From: Archivesica marissinica
Lineage: Eukaryota; Mollusca; Bivalvia; Venerida; Vesicomyidae
Reading direction: 5' to 3'
Assembly (NCBI GenBank): GCA_014843695.1
Contig: CM026390.1
Span: 59,982,598-60,046,597, forward strand
Length of the DNA: 64,000 nucleotides
Made by a program: the position numbers and the translations under genes. Below, piece after piece: positions 30,130 to 43,499 of this stretch (positions are counted from its first letter, which is position 1; every line of letters starts with the position of its first letter). Under the pieces are notes generated by a model that did no database searches, was not told the DNA's origin, and saw nothing but the letters and a program-made list of their open reading frames with translations.

Positions 30130-30740
30130 TTTTATTGTAGCATGAGGTCAAAGTTACGATAAACAGAAATGTCCATGCTGGTAGCCATACACTAAGTATG
30201 TAACCTTTACCTCACCAGCTGCATCAGGAGCTGGCATATGTGGCATAGAATGATATGCAAGCATTTGCAACATGCATATGTAAAATATGAGGCACTTGTT
30301 TGAGGAGAATCGAAATTCTAAGTAATTTACTCGAGGGTTAAGGTTTTGTGTATGGTCCAATGTATGTGATCTTGACCCCAACAGAGCATGCATGTGAATT
30401 TAGTATAAAATCATATACAGTTACCTGTCGAATACATATGCAAAATATGAAGCACTTTGCTCAAAGGAAACAAAAACTATAAGTAATTTACACAGTGGTT
30501 AGGTTTTTGTGTAGATGCTAAGTAGTTGTGACCATGACCCCAGCAACAGTAGCTGAATTTGACAATGATGTTCAAGAACTTGTAGAAGGCATATACAAAA
30601 TTTGGTCAAGGTTGGTCAAAGGAAACAGAAATTATAAGCAATGTACCTAAATGTTAAGTTTTCGGGATGGACGTACATACGGACAGACAGACATACAAAG
30701 TACGGACAAAGCCTAACGCTATATGTTGAGGCATCAATTC
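30130..30740 (+). repeat. three diverged direct repeats of about 160 bp
   Basis: Each unit carries a variant of CATATGCAAAATATGAAGCA, then AGGAAACAAAAACTATAAGT, then GTTAGGTTTTTGTGT and GTGACCATGACCCC. The last unit ends in GGACAGACAGACATAC, a motif common in molluscan repeats. Confidence 0.7.
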
Positions 30741-30952
30741 ATTGTGGAGGCATAAAAACGCAAAACTGACAAATCTATAATGCTTGATAATCCTTCCACT
30801 TTTATTCTACCTACTTAGTATCATACAACGTAACAAGAGTTTTATCTTCTGTCAATGTACACACCTGAGAATGTCACGTTGAAGAAAGTTTATTTAAGTA
30901 TATCTAGGGTAAGGAAGTGTTGATTTTGTTTTCAATTTCAGTATCTAAATCA

Positions 30953-33900
30953 CTAAGAGAACAGGTGACCAGATTTGGTTTGTTTCCTTTTCATTGAGAC
31001 TTTTGCATTTTTGATAAAGCTCTTTATTTGAATCCATGGTCTATTGCATAGAAGAGGCTCTTTCTTCCTTGCCTCTTCTATTTCATGTTTGCCTGGTAAT
31101 TTTTCTATAAAGAAATATTTTCCAAGTTGTCTTTTAGCGGCAGCATGTTCGTTCTCTGTCCACATTTTACGTTTGCCAGATGCTTTTGGTCGCACATTAC
31201 CAAATACTTTCTGAGAGGTATTCGGTGCTCCATTAACAGGTGCATTCAAAGAAGTTGTTGGAGGTGCTTCAGTGACTGGCCTATCATTTCCCTCAGCATC
31301 ACTGTCCGCCTCATCCTCCAGGGGCTCTGCAATAGATTTAAGATACCGAGTGCCATGAAATATAAATTAAGCAGATCTGAACAAACATAATGCATATTGT
31401 TATAAATAACGTGATGATTAAACTATGTTCCTACACTTTCAAGAAACAAGGCAGTCTGAAGGACAGCTATATCCCCTGCCACGCAAATGACGTTCAGTGG
31501 GCTCGTTTGTGATATGGGTTCTCATGTCATCCTGATGAGGGTAACATTTGACCAAAGTTTGATGAAAATCGTTCAAGGGGTTTAGGAGATACGGCAGACC
31601 CGAAAAACATCTGATCTTGAAGAAATTACCTTCACATTGACCCAGCACATTTGGAACATGGATTCTGCATATTAGTCCTATGAGATGAAAGGAAGTACGA
31701 GATGGGAAGCAGACACGAAATGCAATGCTCGAACCGTTGACCTTAAATTTTGACCCGACACATTTGGAATATGGGTTCTGCACATCGGCCCAATGAGGTG
31801 AAAATTTGACACAAGTGCTATCAAAGTCCTTGAAGGTGTTTAATAGTAGTCATAAAATGGACACAAAATGTAAGACTTAAACCTTTGACCTTGAATAGTG
31901 ACCTTGACCCGACACATTAGAAACGAGTACTGCACATCAGTGTGATGAGGTGAACATTTGACCCAAGTTTGATCCTTCAAGGGGTTTACGACATATGGAG
32001 CAGACACAAAATGTTTCGGACAGACAGAATGACGGAGTGATGGACGTACAAAGGTCATTCTTATATCCACCTATTATTACGCAGTGAGGGATAACAAACT
32101 ATACTAGATCATTATTATATAAATATTTACCATCAAGATCAAAATTAATTTCGTCCAGACTCTTTCCCTGGTAGAGATGGATATTTCCTCTTTCCAACTC
32201 CATCAACAACTTGCTCACTTTTGCAACCTAAAAAGTGTAGTAGCAGATTTGATTTAGGATTAAATTTACAGTCTAACTTCCATCTTTGCGCAAATATTTA
32301 GGGGTTAGTACATTAAGAACAAAATCATAGTCACTTTATTAACCCATTGTAGTCCGGAAACCCCTAAACGGGTATTATTGGCAATACCAGTTACAGAGCT
32401 AAATAAACCTGGTTTTGATTTAACCCACTTTATTTAGAAATAGACCCTTCCAAACAAGCATATTGGAAAAGTGCATTAGACAACAATCGGTGTTAAGTAC
32501 TCTTAAGTCTATTTGCAAGGTAGTGTTTAAAATAAATATTTGCAAATTCCATCCAGTTGTATTAAGCTAAAGACTGTTTGTTTCTGTTTGATTTCGGACT
32601 TAATGTCACTTTCAAACTCTATTCTAAAGATCATTATTGTGATGGTGCCCTTTTATAGTGCTGCCTCATTGCAGCATCACGCCCCAGACACATTACCGCG
32701 ATACTACTACCATCAGTCATATTATACTGACACATTGCAACTAGTCCTAGCTCAACTTCCACATGCTGCGCGGCAAGCAAAAGAGCAGCTAGCAACAATT
32801 TTACAAGTCTGGTTTCACCTGGCTGGGCATTTCAGCCAGGAACTTCCAAATCCATTGGTTGACGCACCACCACTGAGCCATTGCGTCCGGTAGCTACAGA
32901 CTGGTAATGCGGTATTGTATTGATGATTCCCTTCAGTGTTGTTTATAAAACTAAATACATTCAAGACACTAACCTGCATTGTGTCTTGTGGAAGGCGGTA
33001 GAACTCCCTATGAATACGAATATCGTGGCCAAGGAACCCAGCGAGTACATCTAACTCATTTTCCTTGAGGTTGAGCATTTGCGAAATTACTGCTACATGC
33101 TTTCTAAATGATGTTGATGTCAGCAGCTCTGGTTGCTTAGCTCCACATTCACTGGCAAATTTCCTTAGTACATCTGTAGCCCTCAGTGGGAATTCAGCAT
33201 CTCCTGGTCGTGCAAATACGTATTTATTGTCTGTGTCTATACCACCAACTGATCGGTTTTTTATTAGAATGTCAAGCTGCCTCCTTAAATTTTGAGGGAG
33301 CAAAATGGCAACTCGTCTTCCTCGCTTTCCTCTTATTTCCACTCTGTCTATAACTTCACACAATTTTTTCTCCAATGGAGACAGCGACAGAAGAAACTCT
33401 TCCTGCATGTTTTTGCCATGTTGGATGCCATCAAGATATTGCTGGACCTCTAATCTTTCTGCCTCACCTGCTCTTTTCTTATTAAAAAGAACAAGTTGTG
33501 CAAGTGTAATTTCGCACATTTCTCGCCATTCTATGTCAGTGGCTTTCGATGATTCAAATATCTCAGTAAGTATCACTGCTTGGCTTTTCAAGTGAGCTGT
33601 AAGTACTTTCAAATCCTCTGCAAGAGGAATTCTAGTTGCTTTATTGTATTTCTGGATCGCTAATGTCTGCATTGCTGCATGACTCACTTCAGTTTCCCAA
33701 TCTTCTTTGTACACTTCTATAAAATTCATGGCTTTTTCTTTCAGGTCTTTGTCACCATTTTTTGATGCCTCAATTTTCACCTGACGTGCTAATTTGTGTA
33801 ATGAATGGCCAAGTTTATTAGCTAATGAAGGAGTGCTATATATCATATCGTCTTCATTATATCCACACAGTCCCCTTACTGACTTTAAACAGACTTCAAA

Positions 33901-34133
33901 CTTCAAACTATCAATGCAGTCTCTCAGCCTTACAACTGTGCTGTCAATGGCTCTAATAAATTCAAGAAAACGGGCAAGTTCTCTCATTTTTTGACGAATG
34001 TACTGGTATTGATGAGTGTTTTTCGCATGCTTCTGAAACATTCTTTGACCAAATGAAACAATATCGAAGTCATTTCTCACTATGAGTGAAACACTATCAT
34101 TTGCCATTCTGTTCAAAATAATCTCTCGGAAAC
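30953..34133 (-). CDS. tyrosine-recombinase-like protein with C-terminal SANT-like segment, 3' three exons
   Basis: Partial gene; the 5' part is lost in the 1000-N gap. Exons in order are 34133(gap)-32974, 32227-32131 and 31326-30953, all GT-AG and in phase, giving at least 540 aa. Exon one holds an alpha-helical N-terminal region and then a tyrosine-recombinase-like layout: LFNKKRAGEAERL (first Arg), FRKHVAVISQML near 33105 (second basic cluster), LAGFLGHDIRIH near 33025 (GH), REFYRLP near 33000 (candidate nucleophile Tyr). Exon two gives VAKVSKLLMELERGNIHLYQ. Exon three is an acidic linker then KMWTENEHAAAKRQLGKYF and NRPWIQIKSFIKN, a SANT/Myb-like segment ending in a basic tail. Biochemical function unknown; it may be a domesticated recombinase. 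The open frame and clean introns suggest a live gene. Confidence 0.7.
31439..32070 (-). repeat. diverged repeats with GACCCGACACATT in an intron
   Basis: Three units carry variants of TTGACCCGACACATTTGGAA, TGCACATC and GATGAGGTGAACATTTGAC. The last ends in CGGACAGACAGAATGACGG. The repeat lies between exons two and three of the recombinase-like gene; reading frames here are spurious. Confidence 0.7.
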
Positions 34134-35133
34134 NNNNNNNNNNNNNNNNNNNNNNNNNNNNNNNNNNNNNNNNNNNNNNNNNNNNNNNNNNNNNNNNNNN
34201 NNNNNNNNNNNNNNNNNNNNNNNNNNNNNNNNNNNNNNNNNNNNNNNNNNNNNNNNNNNNNNNNNNNNNNNNNNNNNNNNNNNNNNNNNNNNNNNNNNNN
34301 NNNNNNNNNNNNNNNNNNNNNNNNNNNNNNNNNNNNNNNNNNNNNNNNNNNNNNNNNNNNNNNNNNNNNNNNNNNNNNNNNNNNNNNNNNNNNNNNNNNN
34401 NNNNNNNNNNNNNNNNNNNNNNNNNNNNNNNNNNNNNNNNNNNNNNNNNNNNNNNNNNNNNNNNNNNNNNNNNNNNNNNNNNNNNNNNNNNNNNNNNNNN
34501 NNNNNNNNNNNNNNNNNNNNNNNNNNNNNNNNNNNNNNNNNNNNNNNNNNNNNNNNNNNNNNNNNNNNNNNNNNNNNNNNNNNNNNNNNNNNNNNNNNNN
34601 NNNNNNNNNNNNNNNNNNNNNNNNNNNNNNNNNNNNNNNNNNNNNNNNNNNNNNNNNNNNNNNNNNNNNNNNNNNNNNNNNNNNNNNNNNNNNNNNNNNN
34701 NNNNNNNNNNNNNNNNNNNNNNNNNNNNNNNNNNNNNNNNNNNNNNNNNNNNNNNNNNNNNNNNNNNNNNNNNNNNNNNNNNNNNNNNNNNNNNNNNNNN
34801 NNNNNNNNNNNNNNNNNNNNNNNNNNNNNNNNNNNNNNNNNNNNNNNNNNNNNNNNNNNNNNNNNNNNNNNNNNNNNNNNNNNNNNNNNNNNNNNNNNNN
34901 NNNNNNNNNNNNNNNNNNNNNNNNNNNNNNNNNNNNNNNNNNNNNNNNNNNNNNNNNNNNNNNNNNNNNNNNNNNNNNNNNNNNNNNNNNNNNNNNNNNN
35001 NNNNNNNNNNNNNNNNNNNNNNNNNNNNNNNNNNNNNNNNNNNNNNNNNNNNNNNNNNNNNNNNNNNNNNNNNNNNNNNNNNNNNNNNNNNNNNNNNNNN
35101 NNNNNNNNNNNNNNNNNNNNNNNNNNNNNNNNN
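34134..35133. other. assembly gap, 1000 N
   Basis: Exactly 1000 undefined bases, so a fixed-size scaffold gap of unknown true length. It truncates the recombinase-like gene. Confidence 0.99.
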
Positions 35134-35898
35134 TTATAAATACTGTTGAATTGATGCACATTCTTGAGTTAACCGTGAGTTTTATCTATCAGAAGTAAAT
35201 GATTTGAGGAGTATAATATGTAACTGGTAATGTATTTATTAATTAATAGTTACGATGTTGAATGTGACAATTGGTTGTTGACGTTACTTTATTACACGTG
35301 ACATAATCTTTTTCTATAACCTGTTTTTGTGGGTGATTACTTAAAATTGTGTGTTGTTTTCTGTGTTTGTATTTAACTTGAGAATAGATGGTGACACTAT
35401 TAAGTGTGTGTCTCTTGACTCGAGGCTGATAACTGATTTTTTTAAAACAGTTCTTAACTGTGCATCAGCGCTTTTTTCCATTTCAGTATTTCAAAATTTC
35501 GGGTTTTAATAAGTATCTAATTATCAATTAGCGACTGTTCCTCGGTTTTAATATATACATATATGATATAATAATATGTCAGTAGACTGTGATAGTTTGA
35601 TTATCTGTGATTAGATTAGTCTCTTATAATTATTTTATAATGAATGATGTTGTACTTTGCCACGATAATGTGTTGTGTATATTGTATGTATTGTACAACG
35701 ATGAGACCAAAATACATAATAAATCCTACTATTTTATAAGAGGTCGCATAATTTATAGCCATGTACTATCCGAAATTTGTATAGTTCCGTCAAATCAGCG
35801 GGAGCTTCAAATAAACTGGATAGAGCTTGTATTGCATTGGTCCAATAATAATGTTTTCTTCATAAGTACAGATTAGAAAAGAAATTAAAATGGCATTG
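35134..35898. other. intergenic, nothing assigned
   Basis: AT-rich sequence beyond the gap; no conserved exon seen. Upstream exons or the promoter of the recombinase-like gene could lie here but leave no recognisable signal. Confidence 0.35.
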
Positions 35899-36092
35899 TT
35901 AACCCTTTCAACACCAAGTAACTGACATGGACTGGTCCATGATATTCTTAGACCAATAACTTAATAAGAAAATTAAATTTGAATAAGTTCATTTATCATC
36001 AAAGTGGGCAATTGTGACTAAAAATAGTAATGTATTGGTAAAAAGCCTTTTTGTAAGCCTATTTAGATGTATGTTGTGTTGAAAGGGATAAA
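35899..36092 (+). mobile_element. TTAA MITE family A, copy 4 (degraded)
   Basis: TTAACCCTTTCAACACCAAG at the left; the right end has decayed to GTTGAAAGGGATAA. The internal palindrome is deleted. It lies about 100 bp past the tubulin stop codon. Confidence 0.8.
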
Positions 36093-36123
36093 TACATAAC
36101 ATTCAGGATAGCACACTGGATCA

Positions 36124-36129
36124 TTTATT
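36124..36129 (-). terminator. poly(A) signal of the tubulin gene
   Basis: AATAAA on the minus strand, 70 nt past the tubulin stop. Confidence 0.6.
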
Positions 36130-36198
36130 AACATCTCATTATCTGATCTTTAACAGTAATTGTTTTGATGTTCATTTAGTCTGAATATATGTAGGCAC

Positions 36199-37240
<1,042 letters not shown>

Positions 37241-38486
37241 CTGTAATAGTAATAATCAAGTCAAGTCAAAGTTTTTATTGGCATGTACATGTCCATCGCC
37301 AAGAAACATGATTGGCGGTTATATACACAGTTACAGAGAAGCATGATATAAGTAAGTAAGTAAATAAGTAAGTAAGTTTTTATTAAAGTGACATATGCAA
37401 ACATAAACATTCAATACATTCAATACAAAATATTTACACCAACTTTAAGATGCACCCGGCCTGATGGGCCTATTTGTCACCTAATGCCTGCATAACAATA
37501 TAAATGAAAGCAGGACATTACCAAACTGTCAGCACATGAATAAGATTCATCACATTGAACATAAACGACTGTCAGACTGTTCTCGTGAGTAGTTTGTGGG
37601 TTGTGATCACATACTAATGATTGTATTCGTTAAAAATCCAGTTAAAGCGACACTACACCAGGGAACACGCAAAAGTCTGCAGAATGTAATTTGCTATTAT
37701 ATGATATAAATTTTTCCCAAATATTTGCCTCAACAACTGAGTATTTCAACAAATAAACAAACGTCGTATACGCGGTTTGTTGACATAACAAAATAATGTA
37801 AATATGGTCGACATTCATGCATAATACAAAGCGTTTATCCTGAATAACACGAGTTATGCTACATATTTACCGTGATATCTCACATGTGTGCCTATGCATA
37901 TTTATTTGTAGACTAGTCTTAATTAAATTATCTCTAATCGAAAGTATCACGTGTTTAGTATTGACTTCATTGACAACAAACGTCAATTCAAGAGCCTGCA
38001 TGACCGTATTATGAAAGTGTGTATACCACAAATTCACTGTTAAATTGATTCAATGTTCGATGTATTCAGAATAATTTGTAGTAGCAATGCATTTATAAGT
38101 GAAAAAAATGCATTTTATTTGTTTTTTGCGGTGTAATGTCGATTTAAGTAAGTTTTTAAACCGTCTTTTCCAATCTTTCCAGTTTCACTTTCGTTATAGA
38201 AAATGGTTCATAGACGAAATAACAGAAACCGAAAAGTCTAATAGACTAATAGACAGCCTTCCGAAATTGATCGGATGTGATGGGCCTCATATGTGCAGGC
38301 CATTGTGTGGAGGTAAGCGAGACAATAGTATTCGGCATCCGCATCGGTTATAATGTCAAATGGTAGGACATGAGTAGGGCTGTATATAATGGTGTCCGAT
38401 AACTTGTAGCCCCAACCCATTTGCTTTTTCAGATATAACCGTAGACAGCAATACTAATGAATCCTGATTTAATTTCCACGTATTGT
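37241..38486. other. upstream of the tubulin exon: LINE/SINE tail and unassigned DNA
   Basis: CAAGTCAAAGTTTTTATTGG with CATGTACATG at 37258-37292 resembles the 3' end of a retroelement; a similar start is at 41306-41340. AAGTAAGTAAGT microsatellite at 37350-37376. No tubulin exon found. Confidence 0.4.
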
Positions 38487-38674
38487 ATGTACAGTCTACA
38501 TCGGTTATGTCGAATTATCGGGTTATCTCGAAGTCGGATCAAAGTCCCGTTTCAGACACTTATCATTGTACATATAACTGGCTCCGTTTATATCGAATTT
38601 AGCTAAGATAAAATTCGGTTATGTCGAAGTATTTTGTTCGATCCTACGGAATTCGACATAACGGATGTAGACGG
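38487..38674. mobile_element. MITE with TTCGACATAACGGATGTAGA ends, copy 1
   Basis: TCTACATCGGTTATGTCGAA at the left pairs with the right end; interior GGTTATCTCGAAG, AACTGGCTCCGT and ATTTTGTTCG. Second copy at 61197-61372. Confidence 0.8.
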
Positions 38675-38886
38675 TAAATTCATTTAAATTCAACTTAATG
38701 CATAGACATGTATAGTTATTATTATGTTTTGTCATTATTTGTCCCGCCGTTGGATCAGCTGTATGTTTGCTCTTGCATGTTTGTATATAATAATAATAAT
38801 AATAATAAAGACTTTATTTAACGAGAGAACTTCTTTGAACAATTTGAGTCAATCTACCATGAGGCCCTCCACAATTAAAACATGTG

Positions 38887-39168
38887 CGTGCGTGCGTTTA
38901 TTTATCGTCGCTACGGGTTGCCCATATGAGCGACGCCTCCTGAAGCGATTAGTCAGTTTAGAGTTTCGGAGGAGAGTGCAATGATACATACAGAGACCCA
39001 TTCCGGAGCCTCCTGGTTCTTTTACGTGCACGGTGTAACGCACAGACACGATACCTCGGTTTAAAGTCCCATCTGAAAGACTGTTAATTTTATTATGGTC
39101 AGGCGGGGGATCGAACCTGCGATCCCTGGATGACCAGTCCAACGTGTTAACAACTTGACTACAGATCC
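38887..39168 (-). mobile_element. tRNA-derived SINE, family S3
   Basis: On the minus strand: ATCTGTAGTCAAGTTG, GTTGGACTGGTCATCC, a B box in CGCAGGTTCGATCCCCCG, then AAAGAACCAGGAGGCTC and the tail GCGACGATAAATAAACG. Confidence 0.85.
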
Positions 39169-39327
39169 GTCAGCGTTATGAGGATGATAGTGTTGATATA
39201 TGAAGGACTACCGGATATGATGAAAAACGTGTGCAGATCCCGAGTTTATGGACCATCGGGTATGCCGACTAGTGTGGCGATCACGAGGTTAGTCCTTGAC
39301 CAACATATATGATATCCAGATCAACAA

Positions 39328-39551
39328 CAATGCGCTCACTTCCCACCAATGCAACCCGGGTTCATTTCTCGGACTGGGAAGTATGTGAGATAGTACGGTG
39401 GTCGCCATATGAGACAGGTGGGTTTTCTCCGTGTACTCCGGTTTCCTCCCACACGAATGACCACATAAACGATTTCATCCGCGCCAACGAGAGTTATTAA
39501 TATAAGTTGTTAGAACTTGCTTCGCAATCGTTGTAAAATAAATAAAGTTTG
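39328..39551 (+). mobile_element. S1 SINE, second copy
   Basis: CACCAATGCAACCCGGGTTC, TGTACTCCGGTTTCCTCC, AGTTGTTAGAACTTGC and AAATAAATAAAGTTT, near full length. Confidence 0.85.
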
Positions 39552-40525
39552 GAAAGAAAATACAATGCGTTCCAAATGGAGAGCTTAGAGATTTAAAAGA
39601 TTGGTAGCAAATTGAACGAAATACATACTAACCATTATGCAGAAATTCAGCAAGCACTTTTCCACTAAACGTTATGGTATCGGAGAGATTTAGTAGTGTG
39701 GCTTGTAGCTAGCTAAATATCGATGTTTTATAAACGTCCGTTGTCACGACATGGTCTGTGAAGTATACAGCTCGCCAAAGGTTGCGTTATATATATAGTC
39801 ACATTTGTAAGCCCGAAACGGTGGCCATTAAAAGGGGTAGTCGACCTCTTGCCTTCTGCGTGGGTGTGACCGACTGCTAGGTTTGGAAATACCTACATTC
39901 CAAATGAATCATACTTGGCATACCACACACATGCATACTGATACTGTTGATATATTGCCGACTCAAAATAAAATTGATCTTATCGTATGCATTCGAATTC
40001 TCATATGTGTGGAATAATGTCATTATGTGTACAATGCTCAAGATAAAGGTGATACATTATATTCTAACACGACCCAGCTAATAACATACATACGTCTAGA
40101 GTAAAACCAATCTAGGGTTATTCTGCAATATACCTACCTTGAACTATGTTGCACGCGCACCGTGTTTTGGCTACGTCATTTATACAATGCGTGTACAGTT
40201 TTATGAATGAAAGTCACGCGATGTTTGTAAAAAATACCTTTGGAATTCACGGAAGTGAGCTATTTTTAGAATCAGATAATCTCTTGTCCATCTTGTTTTT
40301 CTGCTAAGTAATGTTTCAGTTACTATTCTGTACAGTTTTATTAGACAAAATAAATAAAATTATTGATCAGTTACAACTTTTGTTCATTTATGCACTAGAT
40401 TGATATTTTCTATAAAAAATTACGTCATCACCCCTTTACGCGGGAGGAAATTTCGAAAGCCAAATGCAGCGGCGTTTGAAGAAAATACTCCTTTAAAATT
40501 ATTAGAAGTAAGTCGTGTTAGAATC
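39552..40525. other. intergenic with retroelement tail
   Basis: GCCGACTCAAAATAAAATTG then ATCTTATCG at 39957-39985 matches GTCGACTCAAAGTAAAATTT then ATCTTATCTTATC at 46102-46134, probably the 3' end of a non-LTR retroelement. No gene seen. Confidence 0.45.
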
Positions 40526-40650
40526 GAAATAATAAGTATCAACCGTGGTATATCGCAGAATAACCTTCGGCCTTCGTGATATATTTCTACGCATAAGAAC
40601 TCCAAACTCTGGTTATTCTGCCATATACCACGGTTGATACTTATTATTTC
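40526..40650. mobile_element. foldback element with about 39-nt arms
   Basis: GAAATAATAAGTATCAACCG and TGGTATATCGCAGAATAACC at 40526-40564 recur inverted at 40612-40650 with one or two differences. The loop is about 47 nt. No target duplication was recognised. Confidence 0.7.
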
Positions 40651-41922
40651 TTAATTATATTAATACGTTTTATGTAAATTATGTTCTAATTATCCATCTC
40701 TGTCAATACTTAAATTCCAATAACCATTAAAGTATATATATGTTAACATAATACATAGTACCCGTGTGACGTCATCATTCCTACTGTGGCTGCCATTTTG
40801 AATGGCAAAGTTGATCAGATATTATACATGTATATAATATATAATAGCGATATTTTGTTTTCTTCATAAAATATTTATTTTTCATCCCATCACCATGGTT
40901 CGTTCATAAATTGTTGGAAAGCTCTCAATGGACATATTTTTGTATCATTTCACAAATTTTGTATCAATAACGAATACATAATAATATACCTGTATATTAA
41001 TATTTAACTGTGAACATAGACTTTCAAAAATAGGTGCAAGTTAAGTTCTTGTAATTTATAATACATACATCATTGTTAAAAAATAAATTAATATTTAAAA
41101 AGTACATTTCAATACCTTTAAAATCATACCAAATTTTATATTAAGAAACCAAAATTGATAAAGTTATTGCAATTAAAGAATTACTAGTAAAATCATGAAA
41201 TTGCCGTTAATAAAACTTGCCAGTCAAAATGGCTGCCAAGATATGATGTAAGGGGGAAATCAAATGTAATACAGTTCAACAATACAGAGCACCTCCGATT
41301 CAAGTCAGGTCAAGTCAAAACACATTTTATTCTCTCATTTCACATGCATACATGAAATAATGAGGCTTACGATAACAAATATTTACGAGGCTTGAATAAC
41401 ATGAACAGAACAGAACAGAAATGTTATTAAGACTTGTACATGGTACATCGTCAAATACATATATACAAATTATATGTTGCAAACACTAAACATTATAGTA
41501 CTATTATTGTTGATATAGATAATTATTCGATTTTCAGGTGCAATAATAGTAGGGGAGATCGTGAAATGAACATTTGTCTTTCTTTTCATTGGTACAAGAA
41601 CTTTAAAGAAGTGTGGATCCACGGAGAGTCAAGCATTTTTATTTTGTCAATGGCGTTAATTAGACATATTTAGTATCTAAGTATTAAATGGTTACGTATC
41701 AAAGGTGGTGATGCACACTTTTAATAATAGATTCAAGAACACTTATCAAAATTCTAGTGTCTACGATTTCATTCTGATTTCATATTTATTCGTTTACCAA
41801 AGTACTTTAAACTGCTATGGATGGTCACCTGTGTTTGTTTTACAACTAGTTTACAACTACTATGGTGTACATTACAAACATGTTTGACAGTGCAACGCAA
41901 CTTAAATATCAAATAGTATGTA
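40651..41922. other. intergenic, nothing assigned
   Basis: Very AT-rich. A retroelement-like tail CAAGTCAAAACACATTTTAT lies at about 41310. No conserved coding exon. Confidence 0.4.
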
Positions 41923-43460
41923 TACTGAACCAAAAAATAAACTTTCGCAAAGTAGGTCTTAAACTTATAAGGTTAAATACAACATGTAGAAAAATGTGTA
42001 TATGTAGTAGTTTACACTGACGTCCTACTATGGGAAATCGGTCAAATAATCACCTCATGTCGAACGATATCGTCTGTTTTGACAAAACATCCATTTTCAT
42101 GTGCACGCACGGGGTGGACATATCTGGTTTACATGTGTTAACTTTTTTCACTGCAAGTTATTGCACTTGACGACTACAGTCATAAAAATACCTAAACACC
42201 TTTATATCGATACAATTTGGGCAAATTTTCGATGCCTCGAATTGCGAAACATTTAAGAGAGAGAGCCGTTGGGATGCTGGAGGCAGGAGCTTCAACGGAA
42301 GAGGTTGCTGCGCTCGTTGGATCATCTGTGCAGGCAGTTAGAAGTCTGAGACGGCGGTTTGTGCAGACCGGAAGCACGGAAGATCTTCCACGTAGCGGTA
42401 GACCACGTGTAACCACGCCGGCGCAAGACCGCTATATTTTGAACCAACATTTACGAAATCGTTTTTTAACTGCGACAGCTACAGCGTCTGTCACCCCAGG
42501 TACTTATAACCCCAGGATTTCCGCTCAAACCGTACGAAATCGTTTGGCTGAGAACAATTTACGTGCACGTCGTCCCCTACGTCGGAACAGTATTAACGGA
42601 TCGTCATCGCCGTGACAGGCTTCAATGGGCTGATAGACACATCAACTGGACAAGGCAAGACTGGCGGACGATTCTTTTTTCAGATGAATCCAGGTTTGCA
42701 TTGTCCAATAGTTATGGTCGGATCAGGGTCTACCGACGTAGGAATGAACGTTACGCTGACTGTTGCGTTCTTCAGCGGGATCGTTTTGGCGGTGGGGGTT
42801 CCATGATGGTCTGGGCCGGAATAAGTTATGGGTATCGTACCCAATTAGTGGTCATTGATGGCAATTTGAATGCTCAAAGTATAGAGACCGTGTCCTTGCC
42901 CCACACGTTGTTCCTCTCTTACAAAATCACGGCGTTATTTCTGTGTTTCAGCAAGACAACGCCAGACCTCACGTCGCCCGTGACAATATCCAGTTCTTGC
43001 GAAACAACAATATTGATTTCATAGACGACTGGCCCTCAAAAAGCCCGGATCTAAATCCCATCGAGCACCTTTGGGATAATCTTGACACACGTGTACGGCA
43101 ACGTCAAAATCCGCCTGGTAACGTCAATGAGCTCCGTGACGCTTTGCTAGAAGAGTGGAATAATATACCCCATGCTCAAATTAATAATCTCATCCACTCA
43201 ATGCGTCGTCGCTGCCAAGCTGTTAGCAATGCTCGCGGTGGGCATAATCGTTACTAAAGCAAAACAAAATTGAATCGACACCTACCTCAAATGAAATTGA
43301 AAAATCCAATGAAATTGATAATTTTCAGACTGTAAATGAACTTTGATGAATTGATTTTAAATTATTGTGCAATAACAAATACGAATAAAAACTGTTAATA
43401 TACACATATGTGGAAACAGTCCCATTGAAGTCTCGCGAAAGTTTCTTTTTTGGTTCAGTA
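41923..43460 (+). mobile_element. Tc1/mariner-type transposon, about 1.54 kb
   Basis: The left end TACTGAACCAAAAAATAAAC recurs inverted at the right as TACTGAACCAAAAAAGAAAC, continuing into CTTTCGC on both sides. TA (or TATA) flanks each end, as expected of Tc1/mariner. One transposase frame lies inside. Confidence 0.9.
42217..43257 (+). pseudogene. Tc1-like transposase, two frameshifts
   Basis: Cut-and-paste DDE transposase. The N-terminal helix-turn-helix region (MPRIAKHLRERAVGMLEAGA, EEVAALVGSSVQAVRSL) is in frame 1 to about 42575, where a 1-nt change moves reading to frame 2 (VGTVLTDRHRRDRLQWA, ILFSDESRFAL with the first Asp, SMMVWAGISYG). Near 42878 another 1-nt change returns to frame 1 (YRDRVLAPHVVPLL, FQQDNARPH with the second Asp, SPDLNPIEHLWD with the Glu). 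There are 35 residues between second Asp and Glu, so DD35E rather than the classic DD34E. It ends GGHNRY. All catalytic residues are present; only the shifts disable it. Confidence 0.9.
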
Positions 43461-43499
43461 TATATTGTATAAAACACAATCGTCAACAGTAGAGTTCAT

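Noticed and set aside
32815..32973. Read-through of the recombinase-like exon past its donor
   Set aside because: A donor GTTAGT at 32973 and the in-phase exon at 32227 explain the end better; the extra residues are low-complexity.
34082..35161. Frames of about 350 aa across the first gap
   Set aside because: Made of undefined bases; the same applies to 61742-63046 and 61874-62890.
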